Positions 54,166 through 63,604 of a stretch of 64,000 bases of DNA are shown here, piece after piece (the stretch's first letter is position 1; every line of letters starts with the position of its first letter). Source of the stretch: an uncultured Thermomicrobiales bacterium (GTDB lineage Bacteria; Chloroflexota; Chloroflexia; Thermomicrobiales; UBA6265); the NCBI GenBank assembly GCA_902806335.1, contig CADCWG010000146.1, positions 62,001-126,000 of the forward strand. The letters are read 5' to 3'. The notes under the pieces are model-generated. The model did no database searches and was not told where the DNA came from. It saw nothing but the letters and a program-made list of their open reading frames with translations. Made by a program: the position numbers and the translations under genes.

Positions 54166-54555
54166 GTGCCGCCTCGTATCCTGGTGGTAGACGACGAGCC
54201 AGCGGTCACCGATCTGATCGAGGCCGTCCTCGTCGGCGAGGGCTACACGGTCGCGATCGCCCGTGACGGCGCTCAGGGCCTCATGCTCGCCCGCGACTGG
54301 AATCCCGACCTCGTGCTGATGGACGTGCGACTGCCGGCCGTCGACGGCGGCACGGTGATCCGCAAGCTCAAGGGCGAGGCCGCCACCGCCGACATCCCGA
54401 TCATCGCGATGTCGGCGGGGAGCAACATCCGCCAGCAGAGCGGCGACCTCGCCGTCGCCGACGGCGCCCTCGCCAAGCCGTTCGACATCGAGGCGCTCCT
54501 CGCCCAGGTCGCGTTCAACCTGGCGCGCAGGCAACCCGTCGCCGACGACGCCTGA
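54166..54555 (+). CDS. Single-domain response regulator receiver protein
   Basis: A 129-residue CheY-like protein with no output domain. Acidic pocket Asp9/Asp10 (ILVVDDEP), phospho-acceptor Asp53 (LVLMDVRLP), switch Ser83 (IAMSAGS) and Lys104 (ALAKPFDIEALL) are all present, so it should be phosphorylatable. The GTG start has AGGAGGGGACG directly upstream; the frame extends 21 codons further without homology. No histidine kinase is adjacent, so its partner is unknown. The glycosyltransferase gene starts 12 bp downstream. Confidence 0.9.
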   Translation: MPPRILVVDDEPAVTDLIEAVLVGEGYTVAIARDGAQGLMLARDWNPDLVLMDVRLPAVDGGTVIRKLKGEAATADIPIIAMSAGSNIRQQSGDLAVADGALAKPFDIEALLAQVAFNLARRQPVADDA

Positions 54556-54567
54556 GGTGCGGCCCGG

Positions 54568-55416
54568 ATGCCGGACCGTCGGCTCCCCGGTCCCCGGCGC
54601 CCGATGACGACCCCGCTCTCATCGGCCCTGGCGAAAGACCGGGCGACATCGGCGCACGCCACGGTCGAGCCGTTCGCGGACGCCACCCTGCCCCCCGTCA
54701 ATCGGTCGGTCACGGTCGTCATTCCGACCTATAACGAGCGAGACAACCTGCGGACGCTGGTCCCCCGGATCCTCGCGCTGGGCAGCGCCTACGGCGTGGT
54801 GGTCGTCGACGACGCCTCGCCCGACGGCACCGGCGAGGTCGCCGACGCCCTGGCTGCCGCTAACCCGGGCCGCGTGCGGGTCCTCCACCGACCGGGCAAG
54901 GCCGGGATCGGCCCGGCCTACGCGGCGGGGTTCCGCGTTGCCCTCGCCCTGGGCACGCCGCTGGTGGCCCAGATGGATGCCGACCTCTCCCACGACCCGC
55001 TGGCCCTGCCGCGCCTGGTGGCCGCCACGGCCGACCACGACCTTGTCCTCGGCTCCCGCTACGCGCCGGGCGGCGCGACCGTCGGCTGGCCCCGGCGGCG
55101 CCTGCTGCTGAGTCGCCTGGGCGGGTGGTACGCGCAGGCGGTACTCGGCGCGCCGATCCGCGATCTGACCGGGGGCTTCAAGGTCTTCCGCCGCGCCGCC
55201 CTGTCCGCCCTCGACCTCGACGCGGTCCGCTCGGACGGCTACGGCTTCCAGATCGAGACGACCTGGCGGGTGCTCCGCGCGGGCGGACGGGTGATCGAGG
55301 TCCCAATCACCTTTCACGACCGCGTCGCCGGGGCCAGCAAACTCTCCCGCCGGATCGTGCTCGAGGCCCTGATCGTCGTCTGGCGCCTCCGCCTGGAGCG
55401 TCTCCGTCGGCGCTGA
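54568..55416 (+). CDS. Family 2 glycosyltransferase, polyprenol-phosphate mannosyltransferase-like
   Basis: A 282-residue GT-A enzyme resembling dolichol/polyprenol-phosphate mannose synthase. Motifs: VTVVIPTYNERDNLRTLV (about 48-65), GVVVVDDASPDGTGEVAD (about 75-92), the DxD-type QMDADLSHDP (about 134-143), DLTGGFKVFRR, and GYGFQIETTWR. It makes a lipid-linked sugar donor used in cell-envelope or protein glycosylation. No C-terminal membrane helices are present. ATG at 54568 is used; ATG at 54604 is possible. It is 12 bp after the receiver gene and converges on the GT4 gene. Confidence 0.87.
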   Translation: MPDRRLPGPRRPMTTPLSSALAKDRATSAHATVEPFADATLPPVNRSVTVVIPTYNERDNLRTLVPRILALGSAYGVVVVDDASPDGTGEVADALAAANPGRVRVLHRPGKAGIGPAYAAGFRVALALGTPLVAQMDADLSHDPLALPRLVAATADHDLVLGSRYAPGGATVGWPRRRLLLSRLGGWYAQAVLGAPIRDLTGGFKVFRRAALSALDLDAVRSDGYGFQIETTWRVLRAGGRVIEVPITFHDRVAGASKLSRRIVLEALIVVWRLRLERLRRR

Positions 55417-55499
55417 CGGCACGGGGCGGCCGAGGGCCGTGCCGCTCCCGGCGCGGTCCGCACCTGCGGGACCGGCACGACGCTCCGTCGCACCCTCTC

Positions 55500-56648
55500 C
55501 TAGCGGGACCGGGGCGAGGCGATCGAGACCGTCGTCTGACGTCGCCGGGCGGCGAGCGTCGCCTCGACCACGGCGGCGACCTCGTCCTGGAAGCGGTCGC
55601 GGCCGAAGCGGGCCGCGTTCGCTCGCGCCCGCTCCGGGCGCCACGTCAGCGCCTCGCAGGCGTCGATGGCGGCGAGCAGGGAGGATGCGGTGGGCTCGCC
55701 GAAGAGGACACCCGTCTCACCGGGGATCACCGTCTCCAGCGCGCCTCCGGCACCGAAGGCGACGACGGGGCGACCGGCCGCCTGGGCCTCGACGGCGGTG
55801 ATCCCGAAGTCCTCGGTCGCCGGCAGGACGAGCGCCCGACAGCGCCGCAGGTGATCGGCCGTCGCCGCGTCGTCGAGCCGACCGAGGAACTCGACCGTCG
55901 GCCCCGCCACCCGCCGCAGGGTCTCGAGCGACCGACCGTCGCCGACGACCTTGAGCGGCAGTCCGGCCCACGTGAAGGCCTCCACCGCGAGGTCGACCCG
56001 CTTGTGCGGCACCAGCCGCGACACGACGAGGTACCAGGGCTCCGGCGGCACCGTGCCGCCGGGCGGGTCGGCGAAGCGCTCCAACTCGACCGGTGGGTAG
56101 ACCACCGTGGCCTCGACGCCGTAGGCGGCACGCAGGCGCGCCGCCACCGCCCGCGAGTTTGCGAGGTAGCGCGTGACCCGGGCGGCCGCCCGCCGGTCAG
56201 ACCGGCGGAGCGCGGCGAACGCCGCCGCCGCGGCCGGCCTCAGGGCGAGCGGGATCCGCGCCGGCCCGAGGTAGGTCCGGTCGCCCCAGAGGAACCTGGC
56301 CGGCGAGTGGCAGTAGCAGACGTGGGCGGCTCCCGGGGCGGCGGGGGCCTGGTGGGCCCAGGCGCTGGAGTCGGAGAGCACCACGTCGTAGGGGCGCAGC
56401 GCGGGGCCCAGCCCGCGGAAGAGCGCCGGGTAGAGCGGCAGCGCGGCGCGGTGCCAGCGCGCGGCGCCGGGCAGCCGCCCGAGCGGGCTCTCGCGCAGGT
56501 CCCACGTCGCCCAGTCGGCGGGCAGGGCGTCGGGCGCGACGACCGAGGTGAAGACCGGCGCGTCCGGCCACCGGTCGTGGAGCGCGTGGAGGACCCGCTC
56601 CGCCCCCCCGTGCTGCGTCAGGTAGTCGTGGACCAACGCGACCCGCAT
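55500..56648 (-). CDS. Family 4 glycosyltransferase
   Basis: A 382-residue GT-B enzyme. The N-terminus MRVALVHDYLTQHGGAERVL is typical of mannosyltransferases of the WbaZ/MtfB group. CYCHSPARFLWGDRTYL (about 115-131) and the C-terminal donor-binding ATEDFGITAVEAQAAGRPVV (about 289-308, the EX7E-type motif) support the call. ATG at 56648 is chosen because homology starts there; the frame is open 83 codons upstream in low-complexity sequence. It probably adds sugar to a lipid-linked glycan, perhaps with the neighbouring GT2 product as donor, which is inference. Confidence 0.9.
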   Translation of the reverse strand: MRVALVHDYLTQHGGAERVLHALHDRWPDAPVFTSVVAPDALPADWATWDLRESPLGRLPGAARWHRAALPLYPALFRGLGPALRPYDVVLSDSSAWAHQAPAAPGAAHVCYCHSPARFLWGDRTYLGPARIPLALRPAAAAAFAALRRSDRRAAARVTRYLANSRAVAARLRAAYGVEATVVYPPVELERFADPPGGTVPPEPWYLVVSRLVPHKRVDLAVEAFTWAGLPLKVVGDGRSLETLRRVAGPTVEFLGRLDDAATADHLRRCRALVLPATEDFGITAVEAQAAGRPVVAFGAGGALETVIPGETGVLFGEPTASSLLAAIDACEALTWRPERARANAARFGRDRFQDEVAAVVEATLAARRRQTTVSIASPRSR

Positions 56649-57081
56649 CGTGCCCCCGCCGACCCATGACGAGCGACGACGGCCGACCGGCCCGGCCCCG
56701 TCCCTCCGCCGGAACGCCTGGACGACGTCTCCGCCGACGTCGCGGGTGGCCGGGGGCCAGCAGACGGACCGGCACCGTCCGACGCGGGGAGCATGCCATA
56801 CCGCTCTGGCCCGGAGCCGACTGACGCTCTCGGCGCTCCAGCGCCCCGACCCTGGGGCGGCGGTCGGGAGCGCCGGCGTCGCACCGGCTGGCGTCACGCC
56901 GCTCGCCGGGGGGACCGATGGGCAGGGCCGATCCTCCGGCCCCGCGCCCCGACCGGCCCGCGCCGCGGTACGCTGCGGCGACAGAGGCGGTTGGCCCGGG
57001 GAGTCGCGAGGTCGTTACCCCCGGCCAACCGCCCAGGCTCGGGATCGACCGGACCGCCGGATCGCACTGGACCGCCGTCTC
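56649..57081. other. Divergent intergenic region between GT4 and the AlkZ-like gene
   Basis: No gene, repeat or promoter pair that I can support. Confidence 0.4.
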
Positions 57082-58194
57082 ATGGACCGACCGACGCTCA
57101 CCCGCCGACAGCTCAACCGCGCCACCCTCGCCCGGCAGATGCTGCTGCGCCGGGAGGCCGTCTCGCCGGTCGACGCGGTGGAGCGGCTCGGCGGGCTCCA
57201 GGCCCAGGAGCCGAAGCCGCCATTCGTCGGGCTCTGGTCCCGGGTCGAGGGGTTCCTGCCCGACGACCTGCACCGTGCCCTGCACGGACGCGAGGTGGTG
57301 CGCGCCACGCTGATGCGCGCCACCCTGCACCTGTTCAGCGCCCGGGACTACCGGACGTTCCGGATCGCGCTGCAGCCGGTGATGACCCAGGCCCTCGGGG
57401 TCCTCGGCGCCCGCGCCGAGGGCATGGACATCGACCTCGTCCTGCCCGTGGCGCGCGCGCTGCTCCGGGACCGGCCCCTCGCGTTCGACGCTATCCGCGC
57501 GGCGCTGGTCGAGCGGTTCCCCGAAGCCAACGACCGCGCCCTCGGCTACGCGGTACGGACCCACCTTCCGCTCGTGATGGTGCCGACCGGGGACCGCTGG
57601 GCCTTCCCGTCCGTGGCCGCCTTCGCGCTCGCGGAAGAGTGGCTGGGCACCCCGCTGGCCGACGAGCCGGCGCTCGAGGCACTGGTGCTCCGGTACCTGG
57701 GAGCGTTCGGGCCGGCCACCGTCGCCGACGCCCAGGGGTGGTCGGGGCTCCGGGGCCTGAAGCCCACCTTCGAGGCGCTTCGGCCGCGCCTGCTGACCTC
57801 CAAGGACGAGCGCGGACGCGAGCTGTTCGACCTCCCCGAGGCGCCGCGACCGGACGGCGACCACCCGGCGCCGCCGCGCTTCCTCCCCGAGTTCGACAGC
57901 CTGGTGCTGGCCCACGCGGACCGCTCCCGTCTCCTCGCGGACGAGCACCGCGCGCTGGTGGTCACCAAGAATCTCCGCGTTCGCGCCACGTTCCTCTGGG
58001 ACGGCTCCGTCGCCGGGACCTGGGGGGTGGAACGGCGACGGGGCAACGCCACGCTGCGGCTCGCCCCGTTCGCGCCCCTGCCCGGCCCCGCCGTCGACGA
58101 ACTCGGCCATGAAGGGGACGCGCTTCTGCGCTTCCTGGAGCCGGACGCCGCCGCGCGCGACGTCCAGGTGGACGCCCAGCCCCCGGCGTCCTGA
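57082..58194 (+). CDS. AlkZ-like HTH_42 DNA glycosylase (QAQ motif)
   Basis: A 370-residue protein of the HTH_42 (DUF1006) winged-helix superfamily, which contains DNA glycosylases that remove bulky or crosslinked alkylated bases. The catalytic QxQ motif of the AlkZ branch is seen at residues 40-42 in RLGGLQAQEPKPPFVG. RATLMRATLHLFSARDYRTF, RYLGAFGPATVADAQGWSGL and FLPEFDSLVLAHADRSR are family marks. ATG at 57082 is supported by homology; the open frame runs 144 codons further upstream in low-complexity sequence. The next gene, 340 bp on, encodes a paralogue of the YcaQ branch. Confidence 0.85.
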   Translation: MDRPTLTRRQLNRATLARQMLLRREAVSPVDAVERLGGLQAQEPKPPFVGLWSRVEGFLPDDLHRALHGREVVRATLMRATLHLFSARDYRTFRIALQPVMTQALGVLGARAEGMDIDLVLPVARALLRDRPLAFDAIRAALVERFPEANDRALGYAVRTHLPLVMVPTGDRWAFPSVAAFALAEEWLGTPLADEPALEALVLRYLGAFGPATVADAQGWSGLRGLKPTFEALRPRLLTSKDERGRELFDLPEAPRPDGDHPAPPRFLPEFDSLVLAHADRSRLLADEHRALVVTKNLRVRATFLWDGSVAGTWGVERRRGNATLRLAPFAPLPGPAVDELGHEGDALLRFLEPDAAARDVQVDAQPPAS

Positions 58195-58534
58195 CCGACG
58201 CGTCACCCTACTCCCTACCCCTTCGGCGAGCACCCCTGAGAGGCGCTCCTCGGCACCGCTGGGTCTGCGAGCCCGACGCACGCGAATCCGTGCCATCTCG
58301 GCGAGGAACCACTTCTGTGCTCCGGGAGCGGCGCCACCCCGCGGCGCCCGGGGTGGGCGGCCGCTGCCGACGCGGTACGCCCTCTTCTGTCCCCGCTGGC
58401 CCAGGTCAGCGGGGCGGTGTGCGAGGCTCTGGAGGCAGTGACATCAAGGTCGCAGAACACCCGTTCGGTGGTAGGATGCGGCCCGCACCTGCCCCTAGCG
58501 TCGCCCTTCGCTCCCAGCCGTGCGAGGCTCCGCC
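58195..58534. other. Intergenic region upstream of the YcaQ-like gene
   Basis: No gene is seen. Its right end has the palindrome at 58455-58466 and a TAGGAT -10-like hexamer at 58472-58477. Confidence 0.45.
58455..58466 (+). promoter_or_regulatory. LexA-box-like palindrome GAACACCCGTTC
   Basis: Perfect GAAC-N4-GTTC half-sites, as in Gram-positive-type LexA boxes. It lies within the 17 bp preceding the -10-like TAGGAT (58472-58477); the matching -35 (58449-58454, GTCGCA) is weak. It is 69 bp upstream of the YcaQ-like start. Confidence 0.4.
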
Positions 58535-59983
58535 ATGTCAATCGACGCCGCCGATCACCACGTCGCGCCCGCCCCGCACGCGTCCGCATCAGGAGCCGAC
58601 CACGGGGCCACGCCCTCCGACGCGGCCGCCAACGCGGACGTCGGAAACGGAACGGCGTCTCACCCCACCGACCGGGGTGACGTGCCGAGCGCCGCCACGC
58701 CGCTCACCCTCACCAGAGACGAGGCGCGGCTGCTCGCCGTAGCCGCCCAGGGGCTGGACCGGCGGCCGCGCGGCCGGGCCACCCGCGCTCGCCTCCTCGC
58801 GACGATCCGTCACCTGGGCTGCGTGCAGCTCGACACGATCAGCGTCGTCAGCCGGTCCCACGAGACCGTGCTCTGGAGTCGCCTCGGCCCCTACGACCCG
58901 GCCGACCTCGCGGCCCTCCACTACCCCGATGGCCACCTGATCGAGTACTGGGCCCACGCCGCCGCCCTCGTGCCGGTTGAGCTCTTCCCCTGCTTCCGCC
59001 GCATGATGGCCTTCTACGCGGACCGCGACGGCTGGGCCGTGGCCAACCGCGACGTCCTCGACCGGGTCCTGGCGCGGGTCCGGGACGGTGGCCCGGTGGC
59101 GTCCCGCGACTTCGAGCGCCCCGACGGCGTCGCCGCCGGCCCCTGGGACTGGTACGGCGCCAAGCCCGACCGCCGGGCGCTGGACGCGCTCTGGACGGCC
59201 GGCGAACTGATGGTCCTCAAGCGGGACGGCTTCCAGCGAACCTACGAGCTGACCGAGCGCGTTCTCCCCGGCGCCCTCGACGGCGACCCGCCGCCGCTCG
59301 CGGAGCAGCACCGCACCTTCACCCGACGGGCGCTGGCCGCCCTCGGCGTCGCGACGCCGCGCTGGGCAGCCGACTACTTCCGCACGGGCTCGCGCCCCCA
59401 CCTGCCGCCGGCCGCGGCCGCCGCGACGCTCGCCGCGCTGGCCGACGCCGGGGAGGCGGTGCCCGCGACCGTCGACGGCCTCGCCGAGCCGGCCTGGGTC
59501 GCGCCGGGGATGCTGGGCCGGCTCGCGGACCTCCGCGCCGGGCGCGGCCGGCCGACGCTGACCACCCTGCTCTCGCCGTTCGACAACCTGATCTGGACCC
59601 GAGCGCGGACCGAGGCGCTGTTCGGCTTCGAGTACCGCCTGGAGAGCTACACGCCGGCGCCCAAGCGCCGGTACGGGTACTACACCCTGCCGATCCTCCA
59701 CCGCGGGCGGTTGGTCGGCCGGCTCGACCCGAGCTACGACCGGAAGTCTCGGTTCCTCACCGTCCGCGCCCTGCACCTCGAGCCGGGCGTGCGCCCGACG
59801 GCGGCGCTGGCGGCCGCGGTCGCCTGGGCCCTCAGCGACCTGGCGACCTTCCTCGGTGCCGCGGAGGTCGGCGTCCTCCTGAGCGACCCCGAGCCGTTCG
59901 CCCCCCTCGTCCAGTCGGCGCTCGGCGAGACCCTGTCGTCCCCCGCCCGGGGGGCGTCAGACACACCGCTGGCGGAGCGGTAA
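58535..59983 (+). CDS. YcaQ-like HTH_42 DNA glycosylase (QLD motif)
   Basis: A 482-residue paralogue of the preceding gene, from the YcaQ branch, whose E. coli member unhooks interstrand crosslinks. The catalytic QxD is Gln98-Leu99-Asp100 in HLGCVQLDTISVVSRSH. Other marks: HYPDGHLIEYWAHAAALVPV, WYGAKPDRRALDALWTAGEL, LLSPFDNLIWTR and FGFEYRLESYTPAPKRRYGY. About 55 N-terminal residues are low-complexity and not conserved. ATG at 58535 is chosen over GTG at 58520 since GAGG lies 7 nt before it. A LexA-like palindrome sits in the promoter region. Confidence 0.88.
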   Translation: MSIDAADHHVAPAPHASASGADHGATPSDAAANADVGNGTASHPTDRGDVPSAATPLTLTRDEARLLAVAAQGLDRRPRGRATRARLLATIRHLGCVQLDTISVVSRSHETVLWSRLGPYDPADLAALHYPDGHLIEYWAHAAALVPVELFPCFRRMMAFYADRDGWAVANRDVLDRVLARVRDGGPVASRDFERPDGVAAGPWDWYGAKPDRRALDALWTAGELMVLKRDGFQRTYELTERVLPGALDGDPPPLAEQHRTFTRRALAALGVATPRWAADYFRTGSRPHLPPAAAAATLAALADAGEAVPATVDGLAEPAWVAPGMLGRLADLRAGRGRPTLTTLLSPFDNLIWTRARTEALFGFEYRLESYTPAPKRRYGYYTLPILHRGRLVGRLDPSYDRKSRFLTVRALHLEPGVRPTAALAAAVAWALSDLATFLGAAEVGVLLSDPEPFAPLVQSALGETLSSPARGASDTPLAER

Positions 59984-60363
59984 TCCCCGTCGGCGGGCCG
60001 AGCCCTCTTGCCCCGGCGCCGGTCCGTGGACGTAAGCACGTCCCATTCGGTGCCCGGCCGGCTCCGCCGATCTGACCCGGCCGGGGCCGGCGTTGACCGT
60101 CGGGACGAATGCGAGGGGGAAGGTCCGGTCCACGGCGCCGCATCGACGCGTTCGGCAGATCGGCGGACCGCCCGGCGAGGTCAGCCACTCACCGGCTCTG
60201 CGGGACGCCACGCGACCGGCGACTTCGCCGCGGTGATGGCCGCCTCGGGCAGATTGGCCGACTGTGGGGCCCCGGGCCGGCGTCCGCGGCCTGGTAGGAT
60301 CAGCCGCCGATAAGGCGCCCCGCGCTGACCTGGACCAGCCCCTGCCACCCGGAGGACCGAACG
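59984..60363. other. Intergenic region before the second amidohydrolase
   Basis: No gene is seen. A TAGGAT -10-like hexamer lies at 60295-60300, about 64 bp before the start codon, without a convincing -35. Confidence 0.4.
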
Positions 60364-61389
60364 TTGGCTGCCACCGACCGCGAGCGGGATCACACGGCGC
60401 CGGCGCGCGTCTTCGACACCCACGTCCACTTCCCCTGGGGCGAGGACCGCGACCCGGCGGCGGCCACCGCCGAGCTCGTCGCCCGCTGCCGCGAGCTGAA
60501 CATCGTCCGCGTCGCGCTGCTCGGCTCTCGCTGGGGCGACTACAACGACCGGTTGGCGGGCGCGGTCCAGGGACACCCCGACCTCTTCGTGGGGCTCTAC
60601 GGCGTCGAGCTGGAGACCGACACGCCCGAGACGATCCGCGCCGCCCATGCCCGCGGCTTCCGCGGCCTGAAGGTCATCCACGCCCTCGCCGCGTACGACG
60701 ACCGCGCCTACTGGCCCCTCTACGCCGAGGCCGAGGCGCTCGGGATGGTCTGCCTGTTCCACACCGGGGTCGTCGGCGGCGGGGTGGACTTCCGCGACGT
60801 CGACCCCTTCGACCCGGAGGTGGTCCGCCGCACGCGGGGCTGGGAGCGCCGCGCCGCCGGCCAGGGCTTCTCCAGTGCCCACATGGACCCGATCCGGCTC
60901 GACACGATCGCCTTCACGTTCCCCCGGCTGCGGATCATCGGCGCCCACCTCGGGGTGGGGCAGGAGGACTACGCCTGCCACATCGCCCGCTGGCGCCGCA
61001 ACGTCTTCTGGGACGTCTCCGGCGGCGAGCTCGTCCGCCGGCGGGTCTTCGAGCGGCGGCTGATCGGCCCCGAGATCGCGCCGTTCAAGCTGGTCTTCGG
61101 CTCCGACTGCGGGCTCGAGAAGATGGGCGCCGAGATCGCCGACTGGCAGGCCGTCTTCGAGCTGCTGCGGCTGACCCAGGCCGAGCGCGACCGGATCCTC
61201 TACGGCACCGCCGCCCGCATCTTCGGCGTCGACGAGTTCGCCGGCGTCACCGACGAGGCGGCCTACGACGCGGTCTGGCGGGACGAGGAGGACGGGACGT
61301 CGTCCCCGCCGCCGCAGCCCGAGAACGCCGACGAGCTCGACGCGCTCGCCGATCAGGCCGATCAGCCCGCCGTCACCCCGGCCGGCTGA
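60364..61389 (+). CDS. Amidohydrolase-2 family TIM-barrel protein
   Basis: A 341-residue metal-dependent hydrolase or decarboxylase. HxH in VFDTHVHFPWGED (His21 and His23), a His in CLFHTGVVGGG (near 134), a His in IIGAHLGVGQEDY (near 197) and an Asp in VFGSDCGLEKM (near 246) give the usual ligand set. The C-terminal 40 residues are acidic and disordered-looking. The TTG start follows GGAGGACCGAACG. It is unrelated in detail to the amidohydrolase at 3205. The substrate is unknown; the context (glycosylases upstream, rny downstream) gives no hint. Confidence 0.82.
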   Translation: MAATDRERDHTAPARVFDTHVHFPWGEDRDPAAATAELVARCRELNIVRVALLGSRWGDYNDRLAGAVQGHPDLFVGLYGVELETDTPETIRAAHARGFRGLKVIHALAAYDDRAYWPLYAEAEALGMVCLFHTGVVGGGVDFRDVDPFDPEVVRRTRGWERRAAGQGFSSAHMDPIRLDTIAFTFPRLRIIGAHLGVGQEDYACHIARWRRNVFWDVSGGELVRRRVFERRLIGPEIAPFKLVFGSDCGLEKMGAEIADWQAVFELLRLTQAERDRILYGTAARIFGVDEFAGVTDEAAYDAVWRDEEDGTSSPPPQPENADELDALADQADQPAVTPAG

Positions 61390-61459
61390 GCCCTCGACCC
61401 ACCCCGCTGGGACCGCCGTGGGACCCCGACCCGGACCGCGGGACGGGACCTCGACCCCC

Positions 61460-61487
61460 TCGCGACCAATCCCCTGGGTGGTCGCGA
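61460..61487 (+). terminator. Stem-loop TCGCGACCA/TGGTCGCGA, possible terminator
   Basis: A perfect 9-bp stem (61460-61468 and 61479-61487) with a 10-nt loop, 70 bp after the amidohydrolase stop. It lacks a T-tract, so termination is only a guess. Confidence 0.4.
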
Positions 61488-61702
61488 AACGGTCGACTCG
61501 GCTTATCAACGCGGCGATGAACCCGGCTATTGGTCAGGCTCGGTGGCCCGCGAGCAAAGCCATCTGCAGGGCATAACGCGGAGGGGTACCGTCGCCGGAC
61601 CCTTCGTTGCGCCGCTCGGCTCGCGAGGGTGGCCGGACCAGCACCGTCCCGAAGGAATGGCTTTGCGAAGCCGTTTTCGGACGACCGACGGCGCGGGTTC
61701 GC

Positions 61703-61732
61703 TTGACGCTGTGTTGTCTCGACCCGTATCAT
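61703..61732 (+). promoter_or_regulatory. Sigma-70-type promoter of rny
   Basis: TTGACG (61703-61708), 18-bp spacer, TATCAT (61727-61732): 5 of 6 matches at each hexamer. It is the best promoter in this part of the window and leaves a leader of about 135 nt. Confidence 0.65.
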
Positions 61733-61736
61733 GATC

Positions 61737-61753
61737 CGTTAGAAGGGCTAACG
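61737..61753 (+). promoter_or_regulatory. Hairpin at the rny transcription start, CGTTAG/CTAACG
   Basis: A perfect 6-bp stem with loop AAGGG, overlapping the predicted +1. As DNA it could be an operator; as RNA it would cap the 5' end. Confidence 0.45.
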
Positions 61754-61873
61754 CGTCGGTACCCGGCGGGCGGACCGGACCCTCGTTCGGGTCGGTCCGG
61801 TGGCCACCCTCGACGCCGGAAACCTTAACAACCGACGCCCCCCGCGCGGTCCGACCGCCAGGGGGGATTTCTC

Positions 61874-63541
61874 ATGAGCAGGAGCGACGTGATGGATGCC
61901 ATCATCGCCATCGTCGCCGTGCTGCTCGCCGTCGTGGTCACCTTCGGCCTCACCTACTTCTACCTCGAGACGCGGTCCAAGTCCCGGATGGGCAGTGCCC
62001 AGGCCGAGGCGGACCGGATCCTGGCGGAGGCCGAGACACGGCGGCGAGACGCGGCGCTCGAGGCCAAGGACGAGGCGATCCGCCTCCGGGGCGAGCTCGA
62101 CCGGGAGCTCACCCTCCGCCGCAAGGAGATCGAGCGGGTCGAGCAACGGATCGAGCAGAAAGAGACCGCGATCGACCGCAAGTCGGCCGGACTCGACGAC
62201 CGCGAGGCGGCCGTCCGCGCCGAGGAGCTCGAGATCCGGCGCCGCGAGCAGCAGGCGCGCCAGGCCCAGGACGCCGCCGAGCAGGAGCGCGCCCGCGCCG
62301 TGCGCGAGTTGAGCGCGTCGCGCGCCGAGGCCGAGCGCGAGTTCGCCGCCGTCCGCGCCGACCTGCAGCGCGAGGTCGACGAGGCCAGGGGTATCCAGCA
62401 GCGCGAGCTGGAGCGCGTCGCCGGTCTCACCGCCGACGATGCCAAGCAGGAGCTGGTCGCGGAGGTCGAGGCGGAGGCCCGCGCGATGGGCGCCCGCCGG
62501 ATGCACGAGATCGAGCAGGAGGTCCACGCCGAGGCCGACAAGCGCGCTCGGAAGGTCCTCGCGACCACCATGCAGCGGATCGCCTCGGACTACGTCACCG
62601 AGTCGACCGTCTCGGTGGTGCCCCTGCCCAGCGACGACATGAAGGGGCGCATCATCGGCCGCGAGGGCCGAAACATCCGCGCCCTCGAGCAGGCGACCGG
62701 CGTCGACCTGATCGTCGACGACACCCCCGAGGCGATCATGGTCTCCGGGTTCGACCCGGTCCGCCGCGAGATCGCCCGCCGCTCGCTCGCCAAGCTCCTC
62801 CAGGACGGGCGGATCCACCCCGCCCGGATCGAGGAGGTCGTCAACAAGTGCCGCCTCGAGCTCGAGGAGGTCATGCGCGAGGAGGGAGAGCGGATCGCCT
62901 ACGAGGCGAACGTGCCCGGCCTCCACCCCGACCTTATCAAACTCCTCGGCCGGCTCAAGTACCGGACCAGCTACGGCCAGAACGTGCTCGGCCACTCCCT
63001 GGAGGTCTCGCTGCTGGCGACGGCGATCGCCGCCGAGCTCGGCGCCGACGTCAACGTCGCGAAGACCGCCGGGCTGCTCCACGACATCGGCAAGGCCGTC
63101 GACCACGAGGTCGAGGGGCCGCACGCCCTGATCGGCGCCGACATCGCCAAGCGGCTCGGCCGATCGCCGAAGATCGTCCACGCTATCGCCGCCCACCACG
63201 GCGAGGAGGAGCCGCAGACGGTCGAGGCGTTCATCGTCGCCACCGCCGACGCGATCAGCGGCGCCCGCCCCGGCGCCCGCCGCGAGATGGTCGAGGCCTA
63301 CGTCAAGCGCCTGGAAGCGCTCGAGGGGGTCGCCAACTCCTTCGACGGTGTCGAGAAGTCGTTCGCGATCCAGGCCGGCCGCGAGGTCCGGATCCTGGTC
63401 CAGCCGAACGGCATCGACGACCTCGGCGCCTCGCGGCTCGCCCGCGACGTCGCCAAGAAGATCGAGGAGAGCCTGGAGTACCCCGGCCAGATCAAGATCA
63501 CCGTGATCCGGGAGACGCGGGCGGTCGAGTATGCCCGCTAG
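61874..63541 (+). CDS. rny: Ribonuclease Y
   Basis: A 555-residue membrane-anchored endoribonuclease that starts mRNA decay. One N-terminal membrane helix (about residues 5-26, [19 protein letters not shown]) is followed by a long charged coiled coil (about 35-235), the KH domain ([20 protein letters not shown] near 256-275) and the HD domain with [15 protein letters not shown] (near 400). It is 35-40 residues longer than Bacillus RNase Y, mainly in the coiled coil. The downstream ymdB-type gene begins 63 bp later; rny-ymdB linkage is common in bacteria. Confidence 0.96.
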   Translation: MSRSDVMDAIIAIVAVLLAVVVTFGLTYFYLETRSKSRMGSAQAEADRILAEAETRRRDAALEAKDEAIRLRGELDRELTLRRKEIERVEQRIEQKETAIDRKSAGLDDREAAVRAEELEIRRREQQARQAQDAAEQERARAVRELSASRAEAEREFAAVRADLQREVDEARGIQQRELERVAGLTADDAKQELVAEVEAEARAMGARRMHEIEQEVHAEADKRARKVLATTMQRIASDYVTESTVSVVPLPSDDMKGRIIGREGRNIRALEQATGVDLIVDDTPEAIMVSGFDPVRREIARRSLAKLLQDGRIHPARIEEVVNKCRLELEEVMREEGERIAYEANVPGLHPDLIKLLGRLKYRTSYGQNVLGHSLEVSLLATAIAAELGADVNVAKTAGLLHDIGKAVDHEVEGPHALIGADIAKRLGRSPKIVHAIAAHHGEEEPQTVEAFIVATADAISGARPGARREMVEAYVKRLEALEGVANSFDGVEKSFAIQAGREVRILVQPNGIDDLGASRLARDVAKKIEESLEYPGQIKITVIRETRAVEYAR

Positions 63542-63604
63542 GCACCCCCGGGTGACGCCCCCGGTCTCCTGGTGCCGACCGGCCGGCGCGGTCGGGGGCG
63601 CCTG

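Larger units (their letters stand above)
61390..61873. other. Intergenic region upstream of rny
   Basis: No gene is seen in these 484 bases. It holds a stem-loop at 61460-61487, the rny promoter at 61703-61732 and a hairpin at the predicted transcription start. Confidence 0.55.
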
